A stretch of DNA of 22,181 bases. Origin: Egicoccus sp035462025. GTDB taxonomy: Bacteria > Actinomycetota > Nitriliruptoria > Nitriliruptorales > Nitriliruptoraceae. A program made the position numbers and the translations under genes. The stretch spans positions 1 through 22,181 of the forward strand of contig DATHUR010000043.1 in NCBI GenBank assembly GCA_035462025.1. Direction: 5' to 3'. Shown here piece by piece: positions 1 through 6,741 of this stretch. The notes below the pieces were generated by a model that saw nothing but the letters and a program-made list of their open reading frames with translations, ran no database searches and was not told the DNA's origin. Position 1 is the stretch's first letter; each line of letters starts with the position of its first letter.

Positions 1-606
1 CGTGTGCTGACCGACTTCGGCGGCGACCACCTCGACGACGACGGCGTGTGGCGCGGCGACGCGCTGGTCGCGAGCCTGGCCGAGGTGACCGCCGACGGGC
101 CGATCGAACACCACGTCCGCTACCGGCACCGACCGACCGACCACCCCGATGCCGACGGACAGGGCGACCTGCACGTCGACTTCTGTGTCGCCGCCCACCG
201 GGCCGTGGTCGACGTCGATCCCGACCTCGGGCTGGTCAGGGTGGTCGAGGTCGCCATCGGCCAGGACGTCGGGCGCGCGCTCAACCCCCGGCAGGTCCAC
301 GGTCAGATCGAGGGCGGCATCGCGCAGGGCATGGGCCATGCCGTGATGGAGGAGGTGATCCTCGACCGCGGGGTGATCCGCAACGCCAGCTTCACCGACT
401 ACCTGCTGCCGACCTGCCTCGACGCCCCGGCGATCGAGGCGGTGCTGGTCGAACACCCGTCGCCCTGGGGTCCCTACGGCGCCAAGGGGATGGCCGAACT
501 CCCGACGATGTCGGCCACGCCGGCCGTGGTCGCCGCCATCCGTGCGGCGACCGGCCGCCCGCTGACCCGGGCGCCGGTGCGCCCCGAGGACGTCGTCGTG
601 CCCTGA
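1..606 (+). CDS. Xanthine dehydrogenase-type molybdopterin-binding subunit, C-terminal part (5'-truncated by window)
   Basis: This is the C-terminal 201 residues of a molybdopterin-binding hydroxylase subunit of the xanthine dehydrogenase/aldehyde oxidase family; the reading frame is already open at base 1, so the start lies upstream. Family features seen are a glycine-rich cofactor-binding stretch (GQIEGGIAQGMGHAVMEE) and, near the end, GAKGMAELP. The Glu of that second motif corresponds to the catalytic Glu of the family's GxGE motif, followed by the usual terminal helix (PAVVAAIRAATG). Enzymes of this family hydroxylate purines or other N-heterocycles together with FAD and 2Fe-2S subunits or domains, which must be encoded upstream. 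It is followed after 33 bp by a diaminopropionate ammonia-lyase gene, and that neighbourhood supports a purine substrate (hypoxanthine/xanthine) over an aldehyde or CO. The substrate itself is inferred from context; the family call is firm. Confidence 0.9.
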   Translation, partial: RVLTDFGGDHLDDDGVWRGDALVASLAEVTADGPIEHHVRYRHRPTDHPDADGQGDLHVDFCVAAHRAVVDVDPDLGLVRVVEVAIGQDVGRALNPRQVHGQIEGGIAQGMGHAVMEEVILDRGVIRNASFTDYLLPTCLDAPAIEAVLVEHPSPWGPYGAKGMAELPTMSATPAVVAAIRAATGRPLTRAPVRPEDVVVP

Positions 607-627
607 CGCACGCAGGCGCGACCCGCG

Positions 628-633
628 AAGGAG
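628..633 (+). promoter_or_regulatory. Ribosome binding site of dpaL-like gene
   Basis: AAGGAG lies 6 nt before the ATG at 640. It fixes that start and shows that translation is re-initiated after the 33-bp gap behind the xanthine dehydrogenase subunit. Confidence 0.7.
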
Positions 634-639
634 CCGCTC

Positions 640-1818
640 ATGTCCGACCGACCCGGTTCGGCCCGCATCCTGGTGACCACCGCGGCCGGCGGCGGCGCGG
701 TCCCGGCGAGCGACCTGCGACCGCGCGACCTGCACCGCACCCTGCCCGGCTACGCGGTGACGCCGCTGCACGACCTGGCCGGGCTCGCGGGCCGGCTCGG
801 GATCGGCGGCCTGTGGGTCAAGGACGAGTCGTGGCGGCTGGAACTGCCCTCGTTCAAGATCCTCGGCGGCAGTTGGGCGGTGCACCGGCTCGTGCTGCAA
901 CGCGCCGGCCGCCCGGTCGCCGGGGCGGGCCTCGCCGAGTTGCGCGCCGCCGCCGCCGAGGTGGGCCCGCTGACGCTCACCACCGCGACCGACGGCAACC
1001 ACGGTCGCGGCGTGGCCCGGATGGCGGCCCTGCTCGGCTGGGACGCGGTCGTCTACGTACCCGAGGGCACGGCGCCCGCCCGGATCGCCGCCATCGAGGG
1101 CGAGGGCGCGACGGTGGTCGTGCATCCGGGCAACTACGACGCGGCTGTTGCCCGGGCGGGCGCCGATGCCGCCGAACACGACCGGGTCGTGATCGCCGAC
1201 GTCGCCACCGGCGACGACGTCGAGGTGCCCACCTGGGTGATGGACGGCTACGACACGATCTTCGACGAGGCCGACGAGCAACTCCCCGCCCCGCCGACCA
1301 CGGTGTTCCTGCAGGCGGGCGTCGGCGCGCTGACGGCCGCAGGCATCCGCCACTACGTGCGTGCCGGCGCGGTCGGGGTCCCGCGACCGCGCTTCGCGAC
1401 CGTGGAGCCGGTCAGCGCCGCCTGCCTGCTGGCCTCCGCCGAGGCCGGCGAGGCGGTCACGATCGACGCCGGTCAGGAGTCGATCATGGCCGGTCTCAAC
1501 TGCGGCACGCCGTCGTCGGTCGCCTGGCCCTCGATCGTCACCAACGTGACGGCCTACCTGGCCGTCCCCGACACCCGGGCCCGCGAGGCGATGCGCCTGC
1601 TCGCGGACGCGGGGATCGTCTCCGGCGAGTCCGGTGCCGCGGGGCTGGCCGGTCTGCTCGAGGCGCTCGCGCACGAGCACACCCGCGACGCGCTCGCGCT
1701 CGACGGCGGTTCGCGGGTGCTGCTGCTCAACACCGAGGGCGCCACCGACCCGGCCGCCTATCGGCAGATCGTGGGACGAACGCAGGAGGACGTCCGCGCC
1801 CAGGAGGCCACACCATGA
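640..1818 (+). CDS. dpaL: Diaminopropionate ammonia-lyase-like PLP enzyme
   Basis: The 392-residue protein is a fold-type II PLP enzyme of the diaminopropionate ammonia-lyase family (DpaL/YgeX), which converts 2,3-diaminopropionate to pyruvate and two ammonia. The PLP Schiff-base lysine is Lys73 in PSFKILGGSW. The family signature TATDGNHGRGVAR contains Asp118, matching the Asp that acts on the D-isomer in the E. coli enzyme. A second family region, VPTWVMDGYDTIFDEA, follows near residue 200. The length matches the family (about 400 residues). The start is set by AAGGAG 6 nt upstream, and the stop overlaps the next ATG (ATGA). In E. coli ygeX sits with hyuA, ssnA and xdhD, and here the same neighbours occur, which supports a role at the end of a purine breakdown route. 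A threonine dehydratase-like lyase on another diamino acid is the main alternative. Confidence 0.85.
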   Translation: MSDRPGSARILVTTAAGGGAVPASDLRPRDLHRTLPGYAVTPLHDLAGLAGRLGIGGLWVKDESWRLELPSFKILGGSWAVHRLVLQRAGRPVAGAGLAELRAAAAEVGPLTLTTATDGNHGRGVARMAALLGWDAVVYVPEGTAPARIAAIEGEGATVVVHPGNYDAAVARAGADAAEHDRVVIADVATGDDVEVPTWVMDGYDTIFDEADEQLPAPPTTVFLQAGVGALTAAGIRHYVRAGAVGVPRPRFATVEPVSAACLLASAEAGEAVTIDAGQESIMAGLNCGTPSSVAWPSIVTNVTAYLAVPDTRAREAMRLLADAGIVSGESGAAGLAGLLEALAHEHTRDALALDGGSRVLLLNTEGATDPAAYRQIVGRTQEDVRAQEATP

Positions 1819-3158
1819 CCCGGACCGTGCTCCGCGGCGCCCGCTGGCCCGGCGACGTCGCCATCCGCGACGGCTGGATCGAGGCCGTCGGCCGGGTCCC
1901 CGCGCAGGAAGGCGACCGCGTCATCGACGCGACCGACGGGATCATCACCGCCGGTCTCGTCAACACCCACCACCACCTCTATCAGTGGCTCACGCGCGGC
2001 CGCGGCGTCGGCGCGGACCTGTTCTCCTGGCTGACCGAGCTGTACCCGGTGTGGTCGCGGCTCGACGCCGAGGACGTCCACGCCGCGGCGCTGGTCGGGC
2101 TCGGTGAACTCGCGGTCAGCGGGTGCACCACGGCCGCCGACCACCACTACCTCGTTCCCGGCGGGGACGAGGCGGTGTTCGACGCGCTGGGCGAGGCGGC
2201 CCGCCAGGTCGGGATCCGGCTGCACCTCGCCCGCGGCTCAATGGACCTCGGCGAGTCCGACGGCGGACTGCCGCCCGACCTCGTCGTCGAGGACCGCGAC
2301 GCGATCCTGACCTCGACGGTGGCCGTCGCCGACCGGTGGCACGACGGGGAGATGATCGTGGTCACCGTCGCGCCGTGCAGCCCGTTCTCGGTGAGCGCCG
2401 ACCTGATGCTCGAGTCGGCCGAACTGGCCCGTTCGCGGGGGTTGCGCCTGCACACCCACCTCGCCGAGACACTCGACGAGCAGTACGACTGTCTCGAGCG
2501 GTTCGGCTGCCGGCCGGTCGAGTACGCCGAGGACCTGGGCTGGATCGCCGACGACGTGTGGATCGCCCACGGCATCCATCTCGACGACGCCGAGATCGCG
2601 CGACTGGGCGCCGCCGGGACGGGCGTGGCCCACTGCCCGTCGAGCAACGCGCGCCTGGGGGCGGGTACGTGCCGGGTGAGCGACCTCGAGGCGGCCGGCG
2701 CGCCGGTCGGGCTCGGGGTCGACGGGCCGGCGTCCAACGAGGTCGGTGCGCTGTTCCCCGAGATGCGCCAGGCGCTGTACACCGCCCGGCAGCGCAGCCT
2801 CCGCGCCGACGCGATGCTGCCGGCCGACGCGTTGCGTCTGGCGACCGAGGGGGGCGCGGCCTGCCTCGGACGCGACGACCTCGGGCGCCTCGCACCGGGG
2901 TACCGCGCCGACCTCGTCGTGTGGCCCGCCGCCGACCTCGACGACGTGCCGGACCCGGTCGACGGGCTCGTCCTCGGCCCCGATCGCCGTGCCCGCACCG
3001 TGCTCGTCGGCGGCGAGGTGGTCGTCGCCGACGGCCGGCCCACCGGCCTGGACCTGCCGGCCGCCCACCGCGAGTTGGCGCGCCGCGCCCGCCGCCTGTG
3101 GCCCGACGAGCGGGTCACGTCCGCCACCGCTTTCGACGACCGTCAGGAGCTGCGATGA
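1815..3158 (+). CDS. 8-oxoguanine deaminase (amidohydrolase superfamily)
   Basis: The 447-residue protein is a complete amidohydrolase of the Trz/Atz-like group. Its sequence around the first metal site (NTHHHLYQWLTRG, His52 and His54), followed by a long acidic/aromatic stretch (GADLFSWLTELYPVW), resembles characterised 8-oxoguanine deaminases such as that of Pseudomonas aeruginosa. Later metal and catalytic motifs are present: HTHLAE, AHGIHL and GLGVDGPASNE. The N-terminal and C-terminal beta-strands of the usual composite domain are intact (LAPGYRADLVVW near the end). 8-Oxoguanine deaminase yields urate, so it would feed the purine pathway implied by its neighbours. The start ATG overlaps the dpaL stop, with AGGAGG at 1802-1807. 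Related substrates such as isocytosine, guanine or s-triazines are possible alternatives for this family. Confidence 0.85.
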   Translation: MTRTVLRGARWPGDVAIRDGWIEAVGRVPAQEGDRVIDATDGIITAGLVNTHHHLYQWLTRGRGVGADLFSWLTELYPVWSRLDAEDVHAAALVGLGELAVSGCTTAADHHYLVPGGDEAVFDALGEAARQVGIRLHLARGSMDLGESDGGLPPDLVVEDRDAILTSTVAVADRWHDGEMIVVTVAPCSPFSVSADLMLESAELARSRGLRLHTHLAETLDEQYDCLERFGCRPVEYAEDLGWIADDVWIAHGIHLDDAEIARLGAAGTGVAHCPSSNARLGAGTCRVSDLEAAGAPVGLGVDGPASNEVGALFPEMRQALYTARQRSLRADAMLPADALRLATEGGAACLGRDDLGRLAPGYRADLVVWPAADLDDVPDPVDGLVLGPDRRARTVLVGGEVVVADGRPTGLDLPAAHRELARRARRLWPDERVTSATAFDDRQELR

Positions 3159-4159
3159 GCACCCGGACCCGGGTCGCGCTGTACCTGCAGGACAAGCACC
3201 CGCTTCGTGACTGTCTCGACCACGTCCGCTACGCCGAGGAGCGCGGGTTCGACGCGGTCTGGCAGGCCGAGAGCCGGCTGGTGCGCGAGGCGACCGTGCC
3301 GATGGCCGCCTATGCGGCGGTCACCGACCGGATCAAGGTCGCCAGCGGGGTCATCAACAACTGGACCCGCAACCCCGCCCTGATCGCGGCCACGTTCTCG
3401 ACGCTCGACGACCTCGCCCCGGGCCGGGTCGTCCTCGGCATCGGCGCCTGGTGGGATCCCCTGGCGCGCATGGTCGGCATCGACCGCAGTCACCCGTTGC
3501 AGGCCATGCGCGAGACGGTCGCGGTCGTGCGCGCGCTGCTGGCCGACGAGACCGTCACCTTCGACGGCGAGTTCGTGCACGTCGAGGGCATCGAACTCGA
3601 CTACGTCCACCAGCCGCGGCGTCCCAAGGACGTGCCGATCTACATCGGCGCGACCGGGATGAAGATGATGGAGGTGGCCGGCGAGATCGCCGACGGCGTG
3701 GTCCTCAACTACCTCGTCTCCCCGACCTACGACGCGCAGGCGATGGAGCACCTCGCCGCCGGCGCCGACCGCGCGGGCCGTTCGCTCGACGACATCGACC
3801 GGCCCCAGTTGATCGTGTGCTCGCTGTCCGAGGACCGCGACGAGGCGCTGGACGCGGCCCGGCTGCTGATCACCCAGTACCTGGGTCAACAGCCCCACAT
3901 CATGAAGGCCTCCGGGGTGCCGCAGTCGCTGCTCGACGAGGTCGGCGCCGTGCTGACGTGGCCCGCCACGGCCGAACAGGTCGCGAGCGCGTCGCACCTG
4001 ATCCCCGACGACGTCGTACACATGCTGACGGCATCCGGCACACCCGACGAGTGCCGCGCGCGGGTGGACGAGTACGTGGCCGCGGGCTGCACCTGCCCGA
4101 TCCTGTACCCGCTGGGTCCCGACGTGCGCGCCATGATCGACGCGTTCGCGCCGGCGTGA
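3155..4159 (+). CDS. LLM-class flavin/F420-dependent oxidoreductase (luciferase-like)
   Basis: The 334-residue TIM-barrel protein belongs to the bacterial luciferase-like superfamily, in the group resembling F420-dependent methylenetetrahydromethanopterin reductases. Visible family features are the N-terminal YAEERGFDAVWQAES, the strand-turn segment SGVINNWTRNPALIAATFSTLDDLAPGR (residues about 62-90), LGIGAW, the helix AMRETVAVVRALL, and VPIYIGATGMKMMEVAGEIADGVVLN. Members use FMN or F420 for hydride transfer or monooxygenation; which cofactor is used cannot be read from the sequence. It overlaps the upstream deaminase by 4 bp (ATGA) and has AGGAG at 3145-3149, so it is co-translated with purine catabolic enzymes. 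It is not a usual member of the yge/ygf cluster and is a candidate for a redox step on a purine ring. The substrate is unknown. Confidence 0.85.
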   Translation: MSTRTRVALYLQDKHPLRDCLDHVRYAEERGFDAVWQAESRLVREATVPMAAYAAVTDRIKVASGVINNWTRNPALIAATFSTLDDLAPGRVVLGIGAWWDPLARMVGIDRSHPLQAMRETVAVVRALLADETVTFDGEFVHVEGIELDYVHQPRRPKDVPIYIGATGMKMMEVAGEIADGVVLNYLVSPTYDAQAMEHLAAGADRAGRSLDDIDRPQLIVCSLSEDRDEALDAARLLITQYLGQQPHIMKASGVPQSLLDEVGAVLTWPATAEQVASASHLIPDDVVHMLTASGTPDECRARVDEYVAAGCTCPILYPLGPDVRAMIDAFAPA

Positions 4160-4172
4160 GGGAGGCGGCGCG

Positions 4173-5561
4173 ATGCGCACCCTGATCCGCGGTGGCACCG
4201 TCGTCTCGGCGGCGGGGTCCTCCACCGCGGACGTGCTGGTCGACGGGGAGCGGATCGCCGCGCTGGCGGCCCCCGGGACGCACAATTGGGCGGCCGGTGC
4301 CGACCGGGTGATCGAGGCCGCGGACCGCTACGTGCTGCCCGGCGCGGTCGACGTCCACACCCACATGGAACTGCCCGTGTCGGGCACCGTCTCGGCCGAC
4401 GACTTCGACACCGGAACCCGCGCGGCACTGCACGGCGGCACGACCACGATCGTCGACTACGCCGGCCAGGACCGTGGCGGGGGCCTGCTCGAGGGCGTGG
4501 CGCGCTGGGGGGAACGCGCCGCCGGGCGGGCCTGGTGCGACTACGGCTTCCACCTGATGGTCACCGACGTGCGCGACGACACACTCGCCGAGTTGCCCGC
4601 CCTGGTGGCGGCCGGTGTCACCAGCATCAAGCTGTTCACCGCCTACCCGGGCAGCAACTACAGCGACGACGGGCAGATCCTGCGGGCGATGCAGCGGGCC
4701 GCCGACCTCGACGTGACCGTGATGATGCACGCCGAGAACGGCATCGCCATCGACGTCCTGCGCGCCCAGGCGATCGCCCGTGGTGACACCGACCCGATCC
4801 ACCACCTGCTGACCCGGCCGGCGTCGCTCGAGGCCGAGGCGGTCGAACGGGTGGTGCGTCTCGCCGAGATCGCCGGGTGCCGGCTGGTGATCGTGCACAT
4901 CTCCTCCGCCGAGGCGTTGCGGGCCGCCGTCGCCGGACGCGACCGTGGGCTGCCGGTGTTCGCCGAGACCTGCCCGCAGTACCTCGCGCTGGCGATCGAG
5001 GACGTGCCCGACGGCGACGACGCCGCCCGGTTCGTGTGCTCGCCGCCGTTGCGGTGGCGGGACGAGGGCCACCAGGCGGCGCTGTGGGACGGGATCGCGA
5101 GCCGCCGGGTCGACACGGTCGCGACCGACCACTGCCCGTTCACCTGGGCGCAGAAGCAGGCCGGGCGCGGCGACTTCACCCGGATCCCCAACGGCGTCGG
5201 ATCCGTCGAGCACCGCCTCGACCTTGTGCACCAGGGCGTCGTCGACGGGCGCATAAGCCGGGAACGCTGGGTCGAGGTCTGCAGCACCGATCCGGCCCGG
5301 CTGGCCGGCCTGCATCCGCGCAAGGGCGTGCTCGCGCCCGGCGCGGACGCGGACGTGGTGGTCTACGACCCGACCGCCAGGCACACCCTGTCCGCGGCCA
5401 CCCACCACATGAACGTCGACTACTCGGTGTACGAGGGCATGGAGGTGACCGGCCGCACCGAGACCGTCCTGCTGCGCGGGCAGGTCGTGGTGGAGCGTGG
5501 CGAGGTCGTGGGCGGTGCCGGCGGCCGCTTCCTGACGCGGGGTTCCAGCAGCCTGACCTGA
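4173..5561 (+). CDS. hyuA: Dihydropyrimidinase / D-hydantoinase family cyclic amidohydrolase
   Basis: The 462-residue protein hydrolyses a cyclic amide (hydantoin or dihydropyrimidine ring). All binuclear metal ligands of the family are present: His62 and His64 (DVHTHMELP), the carboxylated Lys153 (TSIKLFTAYPG), His186 (MMHAENG), His242 (IVHISSAE) and Asp319 (ATDHCPF). The N-terminal beta-sandwich (MRTLIRGGTVVS) and its C-terminal counterpart (GVLAPGADADVVVYDP, then HHMNVDYSVYEGMEVTG) are complete, and the length is standard. Its start is set by GGGAGG at 4160-4165, 13 bp after the LLM gene. Beside ssnA, dpaL and xdh homologues it most resembles the role of E. coli HyuA (phenylhydantoinase) in the purine cluster. 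A true dihydropyrimidinase of pyrimidine catabolism is less likely, because no beta-ureidopropionase is next to it here. Confidence 0.9.
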   Translation: MRTLIRGGTVVSAAGSSTADVLVDGERIAALAAPGTHNWAAGADRVIEAADRYVLPGAVDVHTHMELPVSGTVSADDFDTGTRAALHGGTTTIVDYAGQDRGGGLLEGVARWGERAAGRAWCDYGFHLMVTDVRDDTLAELPALVAAGVTSIKLFTAYPGSNYSDDGQILRAMQRAADLDVTVMMHAENGIAIDVLRAQAIARGDTDPIHHLLTRPASLEAEAVERVVRLAEIAGCRLVIVHISSAEALRAAVAGRDRGLPVFAETCPQYLALAIEDVPDGDDAARFVCSPPLRWRDEGHQAALWDGIASRRVDTVATDHCPFTWAQKQAGRGDFTRIPNGVGSVEHRLDLVHQGVVDGRISRERWVEVCSTDPARLAGLHPRKGVLAPGADADVVVYDPTARHTLSAATHHMNVDYSVYEGMEVTGRTETVLLRGQVVVERGEVVGGAGGRFLTRGSSSLT

Positions 5562-5586
5562 TTCGACCACGACGAGGAGCCGCGAG

Positions 5587-6609
5587 ATGTCCGCGACCAC
5601 GCCCGGCATGGTGTGCGCGCACCACCATCTGTACTCGTCGCTGGCGCGCGGGATGCCGGCGCCACCACGCACACCCACCGACTTCGGCGAGATCCTCGAG
5701 TTGGTGTGGTGGCGGCTGGACCAGGCGCTCGACCTCGACATGATCCGCTGGTCGGCCATGCTGGGGGCGCTCGAGGCGCTCGAGCAGGGCACCACGGCGA
5801 TCGTCGACCACCACGAGTCGCCCGGCGCGATCGAGGGCAGCCTGTCGGTCATCGCCGATGCCTGCGCCGAGGTCGGGGTCCGGGTGGTGTGCGCGTACGG
5901 GGTGACCGACCGTCACGGCAGCGACGGCGCGCGGCGCGGACTCGAGGAGAACCGCCGCTTCCTGGCCGGCGGCGGACGCGGCATGGTCGGGGTCCATGCG
6001 GCGTTCACCTGCAGCGACCGGACGCTGGAGGACGCCGCCGGACTGGCGGCCGACCTCGGGGTCGGGGTGCACATCCACGTGTGCGAGGGCACCCAGGACG
6101 CCGACGCGCCGGCACGGCTGGCGGCGCTGACGCGGGACGACTGGCTGCTCGCCCACGGGGTCAACCTGCCCACCGACGCGGGGCTGTCGGGCACGATCGC
6201 CCACAACCCGCGCTCGAACCTGAACAACGCCGTCGGCTACGCCCGACCGGTCCGGTTCACCAACCCCGTGGTGCTCGGTTCCGACGGCATCGGCGCCGCC
6301 ATGCTCGACGAGTTCCGTATCGCCCACCTGTGCCACCGGGCCGACGACGTCACCGCCTCGCCCGACACGGCGTGGTCGTGGCTCGAGGCCGGCCGGGCGC
6401 TGGTCCCCGAGACCGCCGACGACGAGGTCACCTGGGACTACGCGCCCATGGAGCCGTGGCACCTCGCCTTCACACCCGGGGTCGGGCCGCGGCGGGTGGT
6501 GGTCGACGGTGAGGTGGTGCTCGACGAGGCCGGACCGACCCGGGTCGACGCGGACGAGATCCGCGCGAAGGCGGCCGAACAGGCCCGGCGACTGCACGCC
6601 CGTCTCTGA
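5587..6609 (+). CDS. ssnA: SsnA-type aminohydrolase, short form lacking the N-terminal composite-domain half
   Basis: The 340-residue protein matches SsnA across the barrel: GMVCAHHHLYSSLARGM, VWWRLDQALDLD, AIVDHHESPGAIEGSLSVIADA, HIHVCEG, LLAHGVNL, NPRSNLNNAVGY and LGSDGIGAAMLDEF. The metal/catalytic His, Glu and Asp residues of the superfamily are present. SsnA proteins are normally about 440 residues and begin with roughly 50 residues of beta-strands before the HxH motif. Here the protein begins only seven residues before GMVCAHHH, and the later GYKADLTI-like strand is also replaced by unrelated sequence, although GPRRVVVDGEVVLDE is kept. Only 25 bp separate it from hyuA, and GAGGAG (5574-5579) sits 7 nt before this ATG, so the short start looks genuine. 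It is the last gene of the operon. The reaction is not established for this form. Confidence 0.85.
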   Translation: MSATTPGMVCAHHHLYSSLARGMPAPPRTPTDFGEILELVWWRLDQALDLDMIRWSAMLGALEALEQGTTAIVDHHESPGAIEGSLSVIADACAEVGVRVVCAYGVTDRHGSDGARRGLEENRRFLAGGGRGMVGVHAAFTCSDRTLEDAAGLAADLGVGVHIHVCEGTQDADAPARLAALTRDDWLLAHGVNLPTDAGLSGTIAHNPRSNLNNAVGYARPVRFTNPVVLGSDGIGAAMLDEFRIAHLCHRADDVTASPDTAWSWLEAGRALVPETADDEVTWDYAPMEPWHLAFTPGVGPRRVVVDGEVVLDEAGPTRVDADEIRAKAAEQARRLHARL

Positions 6610-6668
6610 CCGTCGAGCGCGTGCCGTGCAGGGGCGCACACGTGGCTGGCACGGATCGCACGCACCCG

Positions 6669-6682
6669 TGGGAGCGCTCCCA
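6669..6682. promoter_or_regulatory. CebR/CelR operator (perfect 14-bp palindrome)
   Basis: The sequence TGGGAGCGCTCCCA is a perfect inverted repeat, identical to the operator bound by the LacI-family cellulose-utilisation repressors CelR (Thermobifida) and CebR (Streptomyces), which release DNA on binding cellobiose or cello-oligosaccharides. It lies 59 bp before the start of the family 6 cellulase and covers the expected -35 region of the TAGTCT -10 element at 6691-6696. That arrangement predicts repression in the absence of cellobiose. The regulator gene is not in this window. Confidence 0.9.
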
Positions 6683-6690
6683 TTCCGGGC

Positions 6691-6696
6691 TAGTCT
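6691..6696 (+). promoter_or_regulatory. Candidate -10 element of the GH6 gene
   Basis: TAGTCT matches the sigma-70-type -10 consensus TATAAT at four of six positions, including the first T, the A at position 2 and the last T. It lies 45 bp before the ATG and just downstream of the CebR/CelR operator, so bound repressor would cover the -35 region. No clear -35 hexamer can be separated from the operator sequence. Confidence 0.45.
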
Positions 6697-6741
6697 GGAC
6701 GGACCGGCCCATCGGGTGGGCCGCCGACCGGGGAGCGCGTC

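Noticed and set aside
48..1814. Very long open plus-strand frame upstream of and in frame with the deaminase start
   Set aside because: It overlaps the xanthine dehydrogenase and dpaL genes, and its product is Arg/Pro/Gly-rich low-complexity sequence typical of an out-of-frame reading of G+C-rich coding DNA. The real start is the ATG at 1815 with AGGAGG.
3900..5852. 650-codon open frame on the minus strand
   Set aside because: It is antisense to hyuA, which has all metal ligands; the length is an effect of G+C-rich codon structure.
6620..6653. Inverted repeat CGTGCC...GGCACG after ssnA as a possible terminator
   Set aside because: The arms are only 6 bp with a 22-nt loop and no T tract; in this composition it is likely chance.
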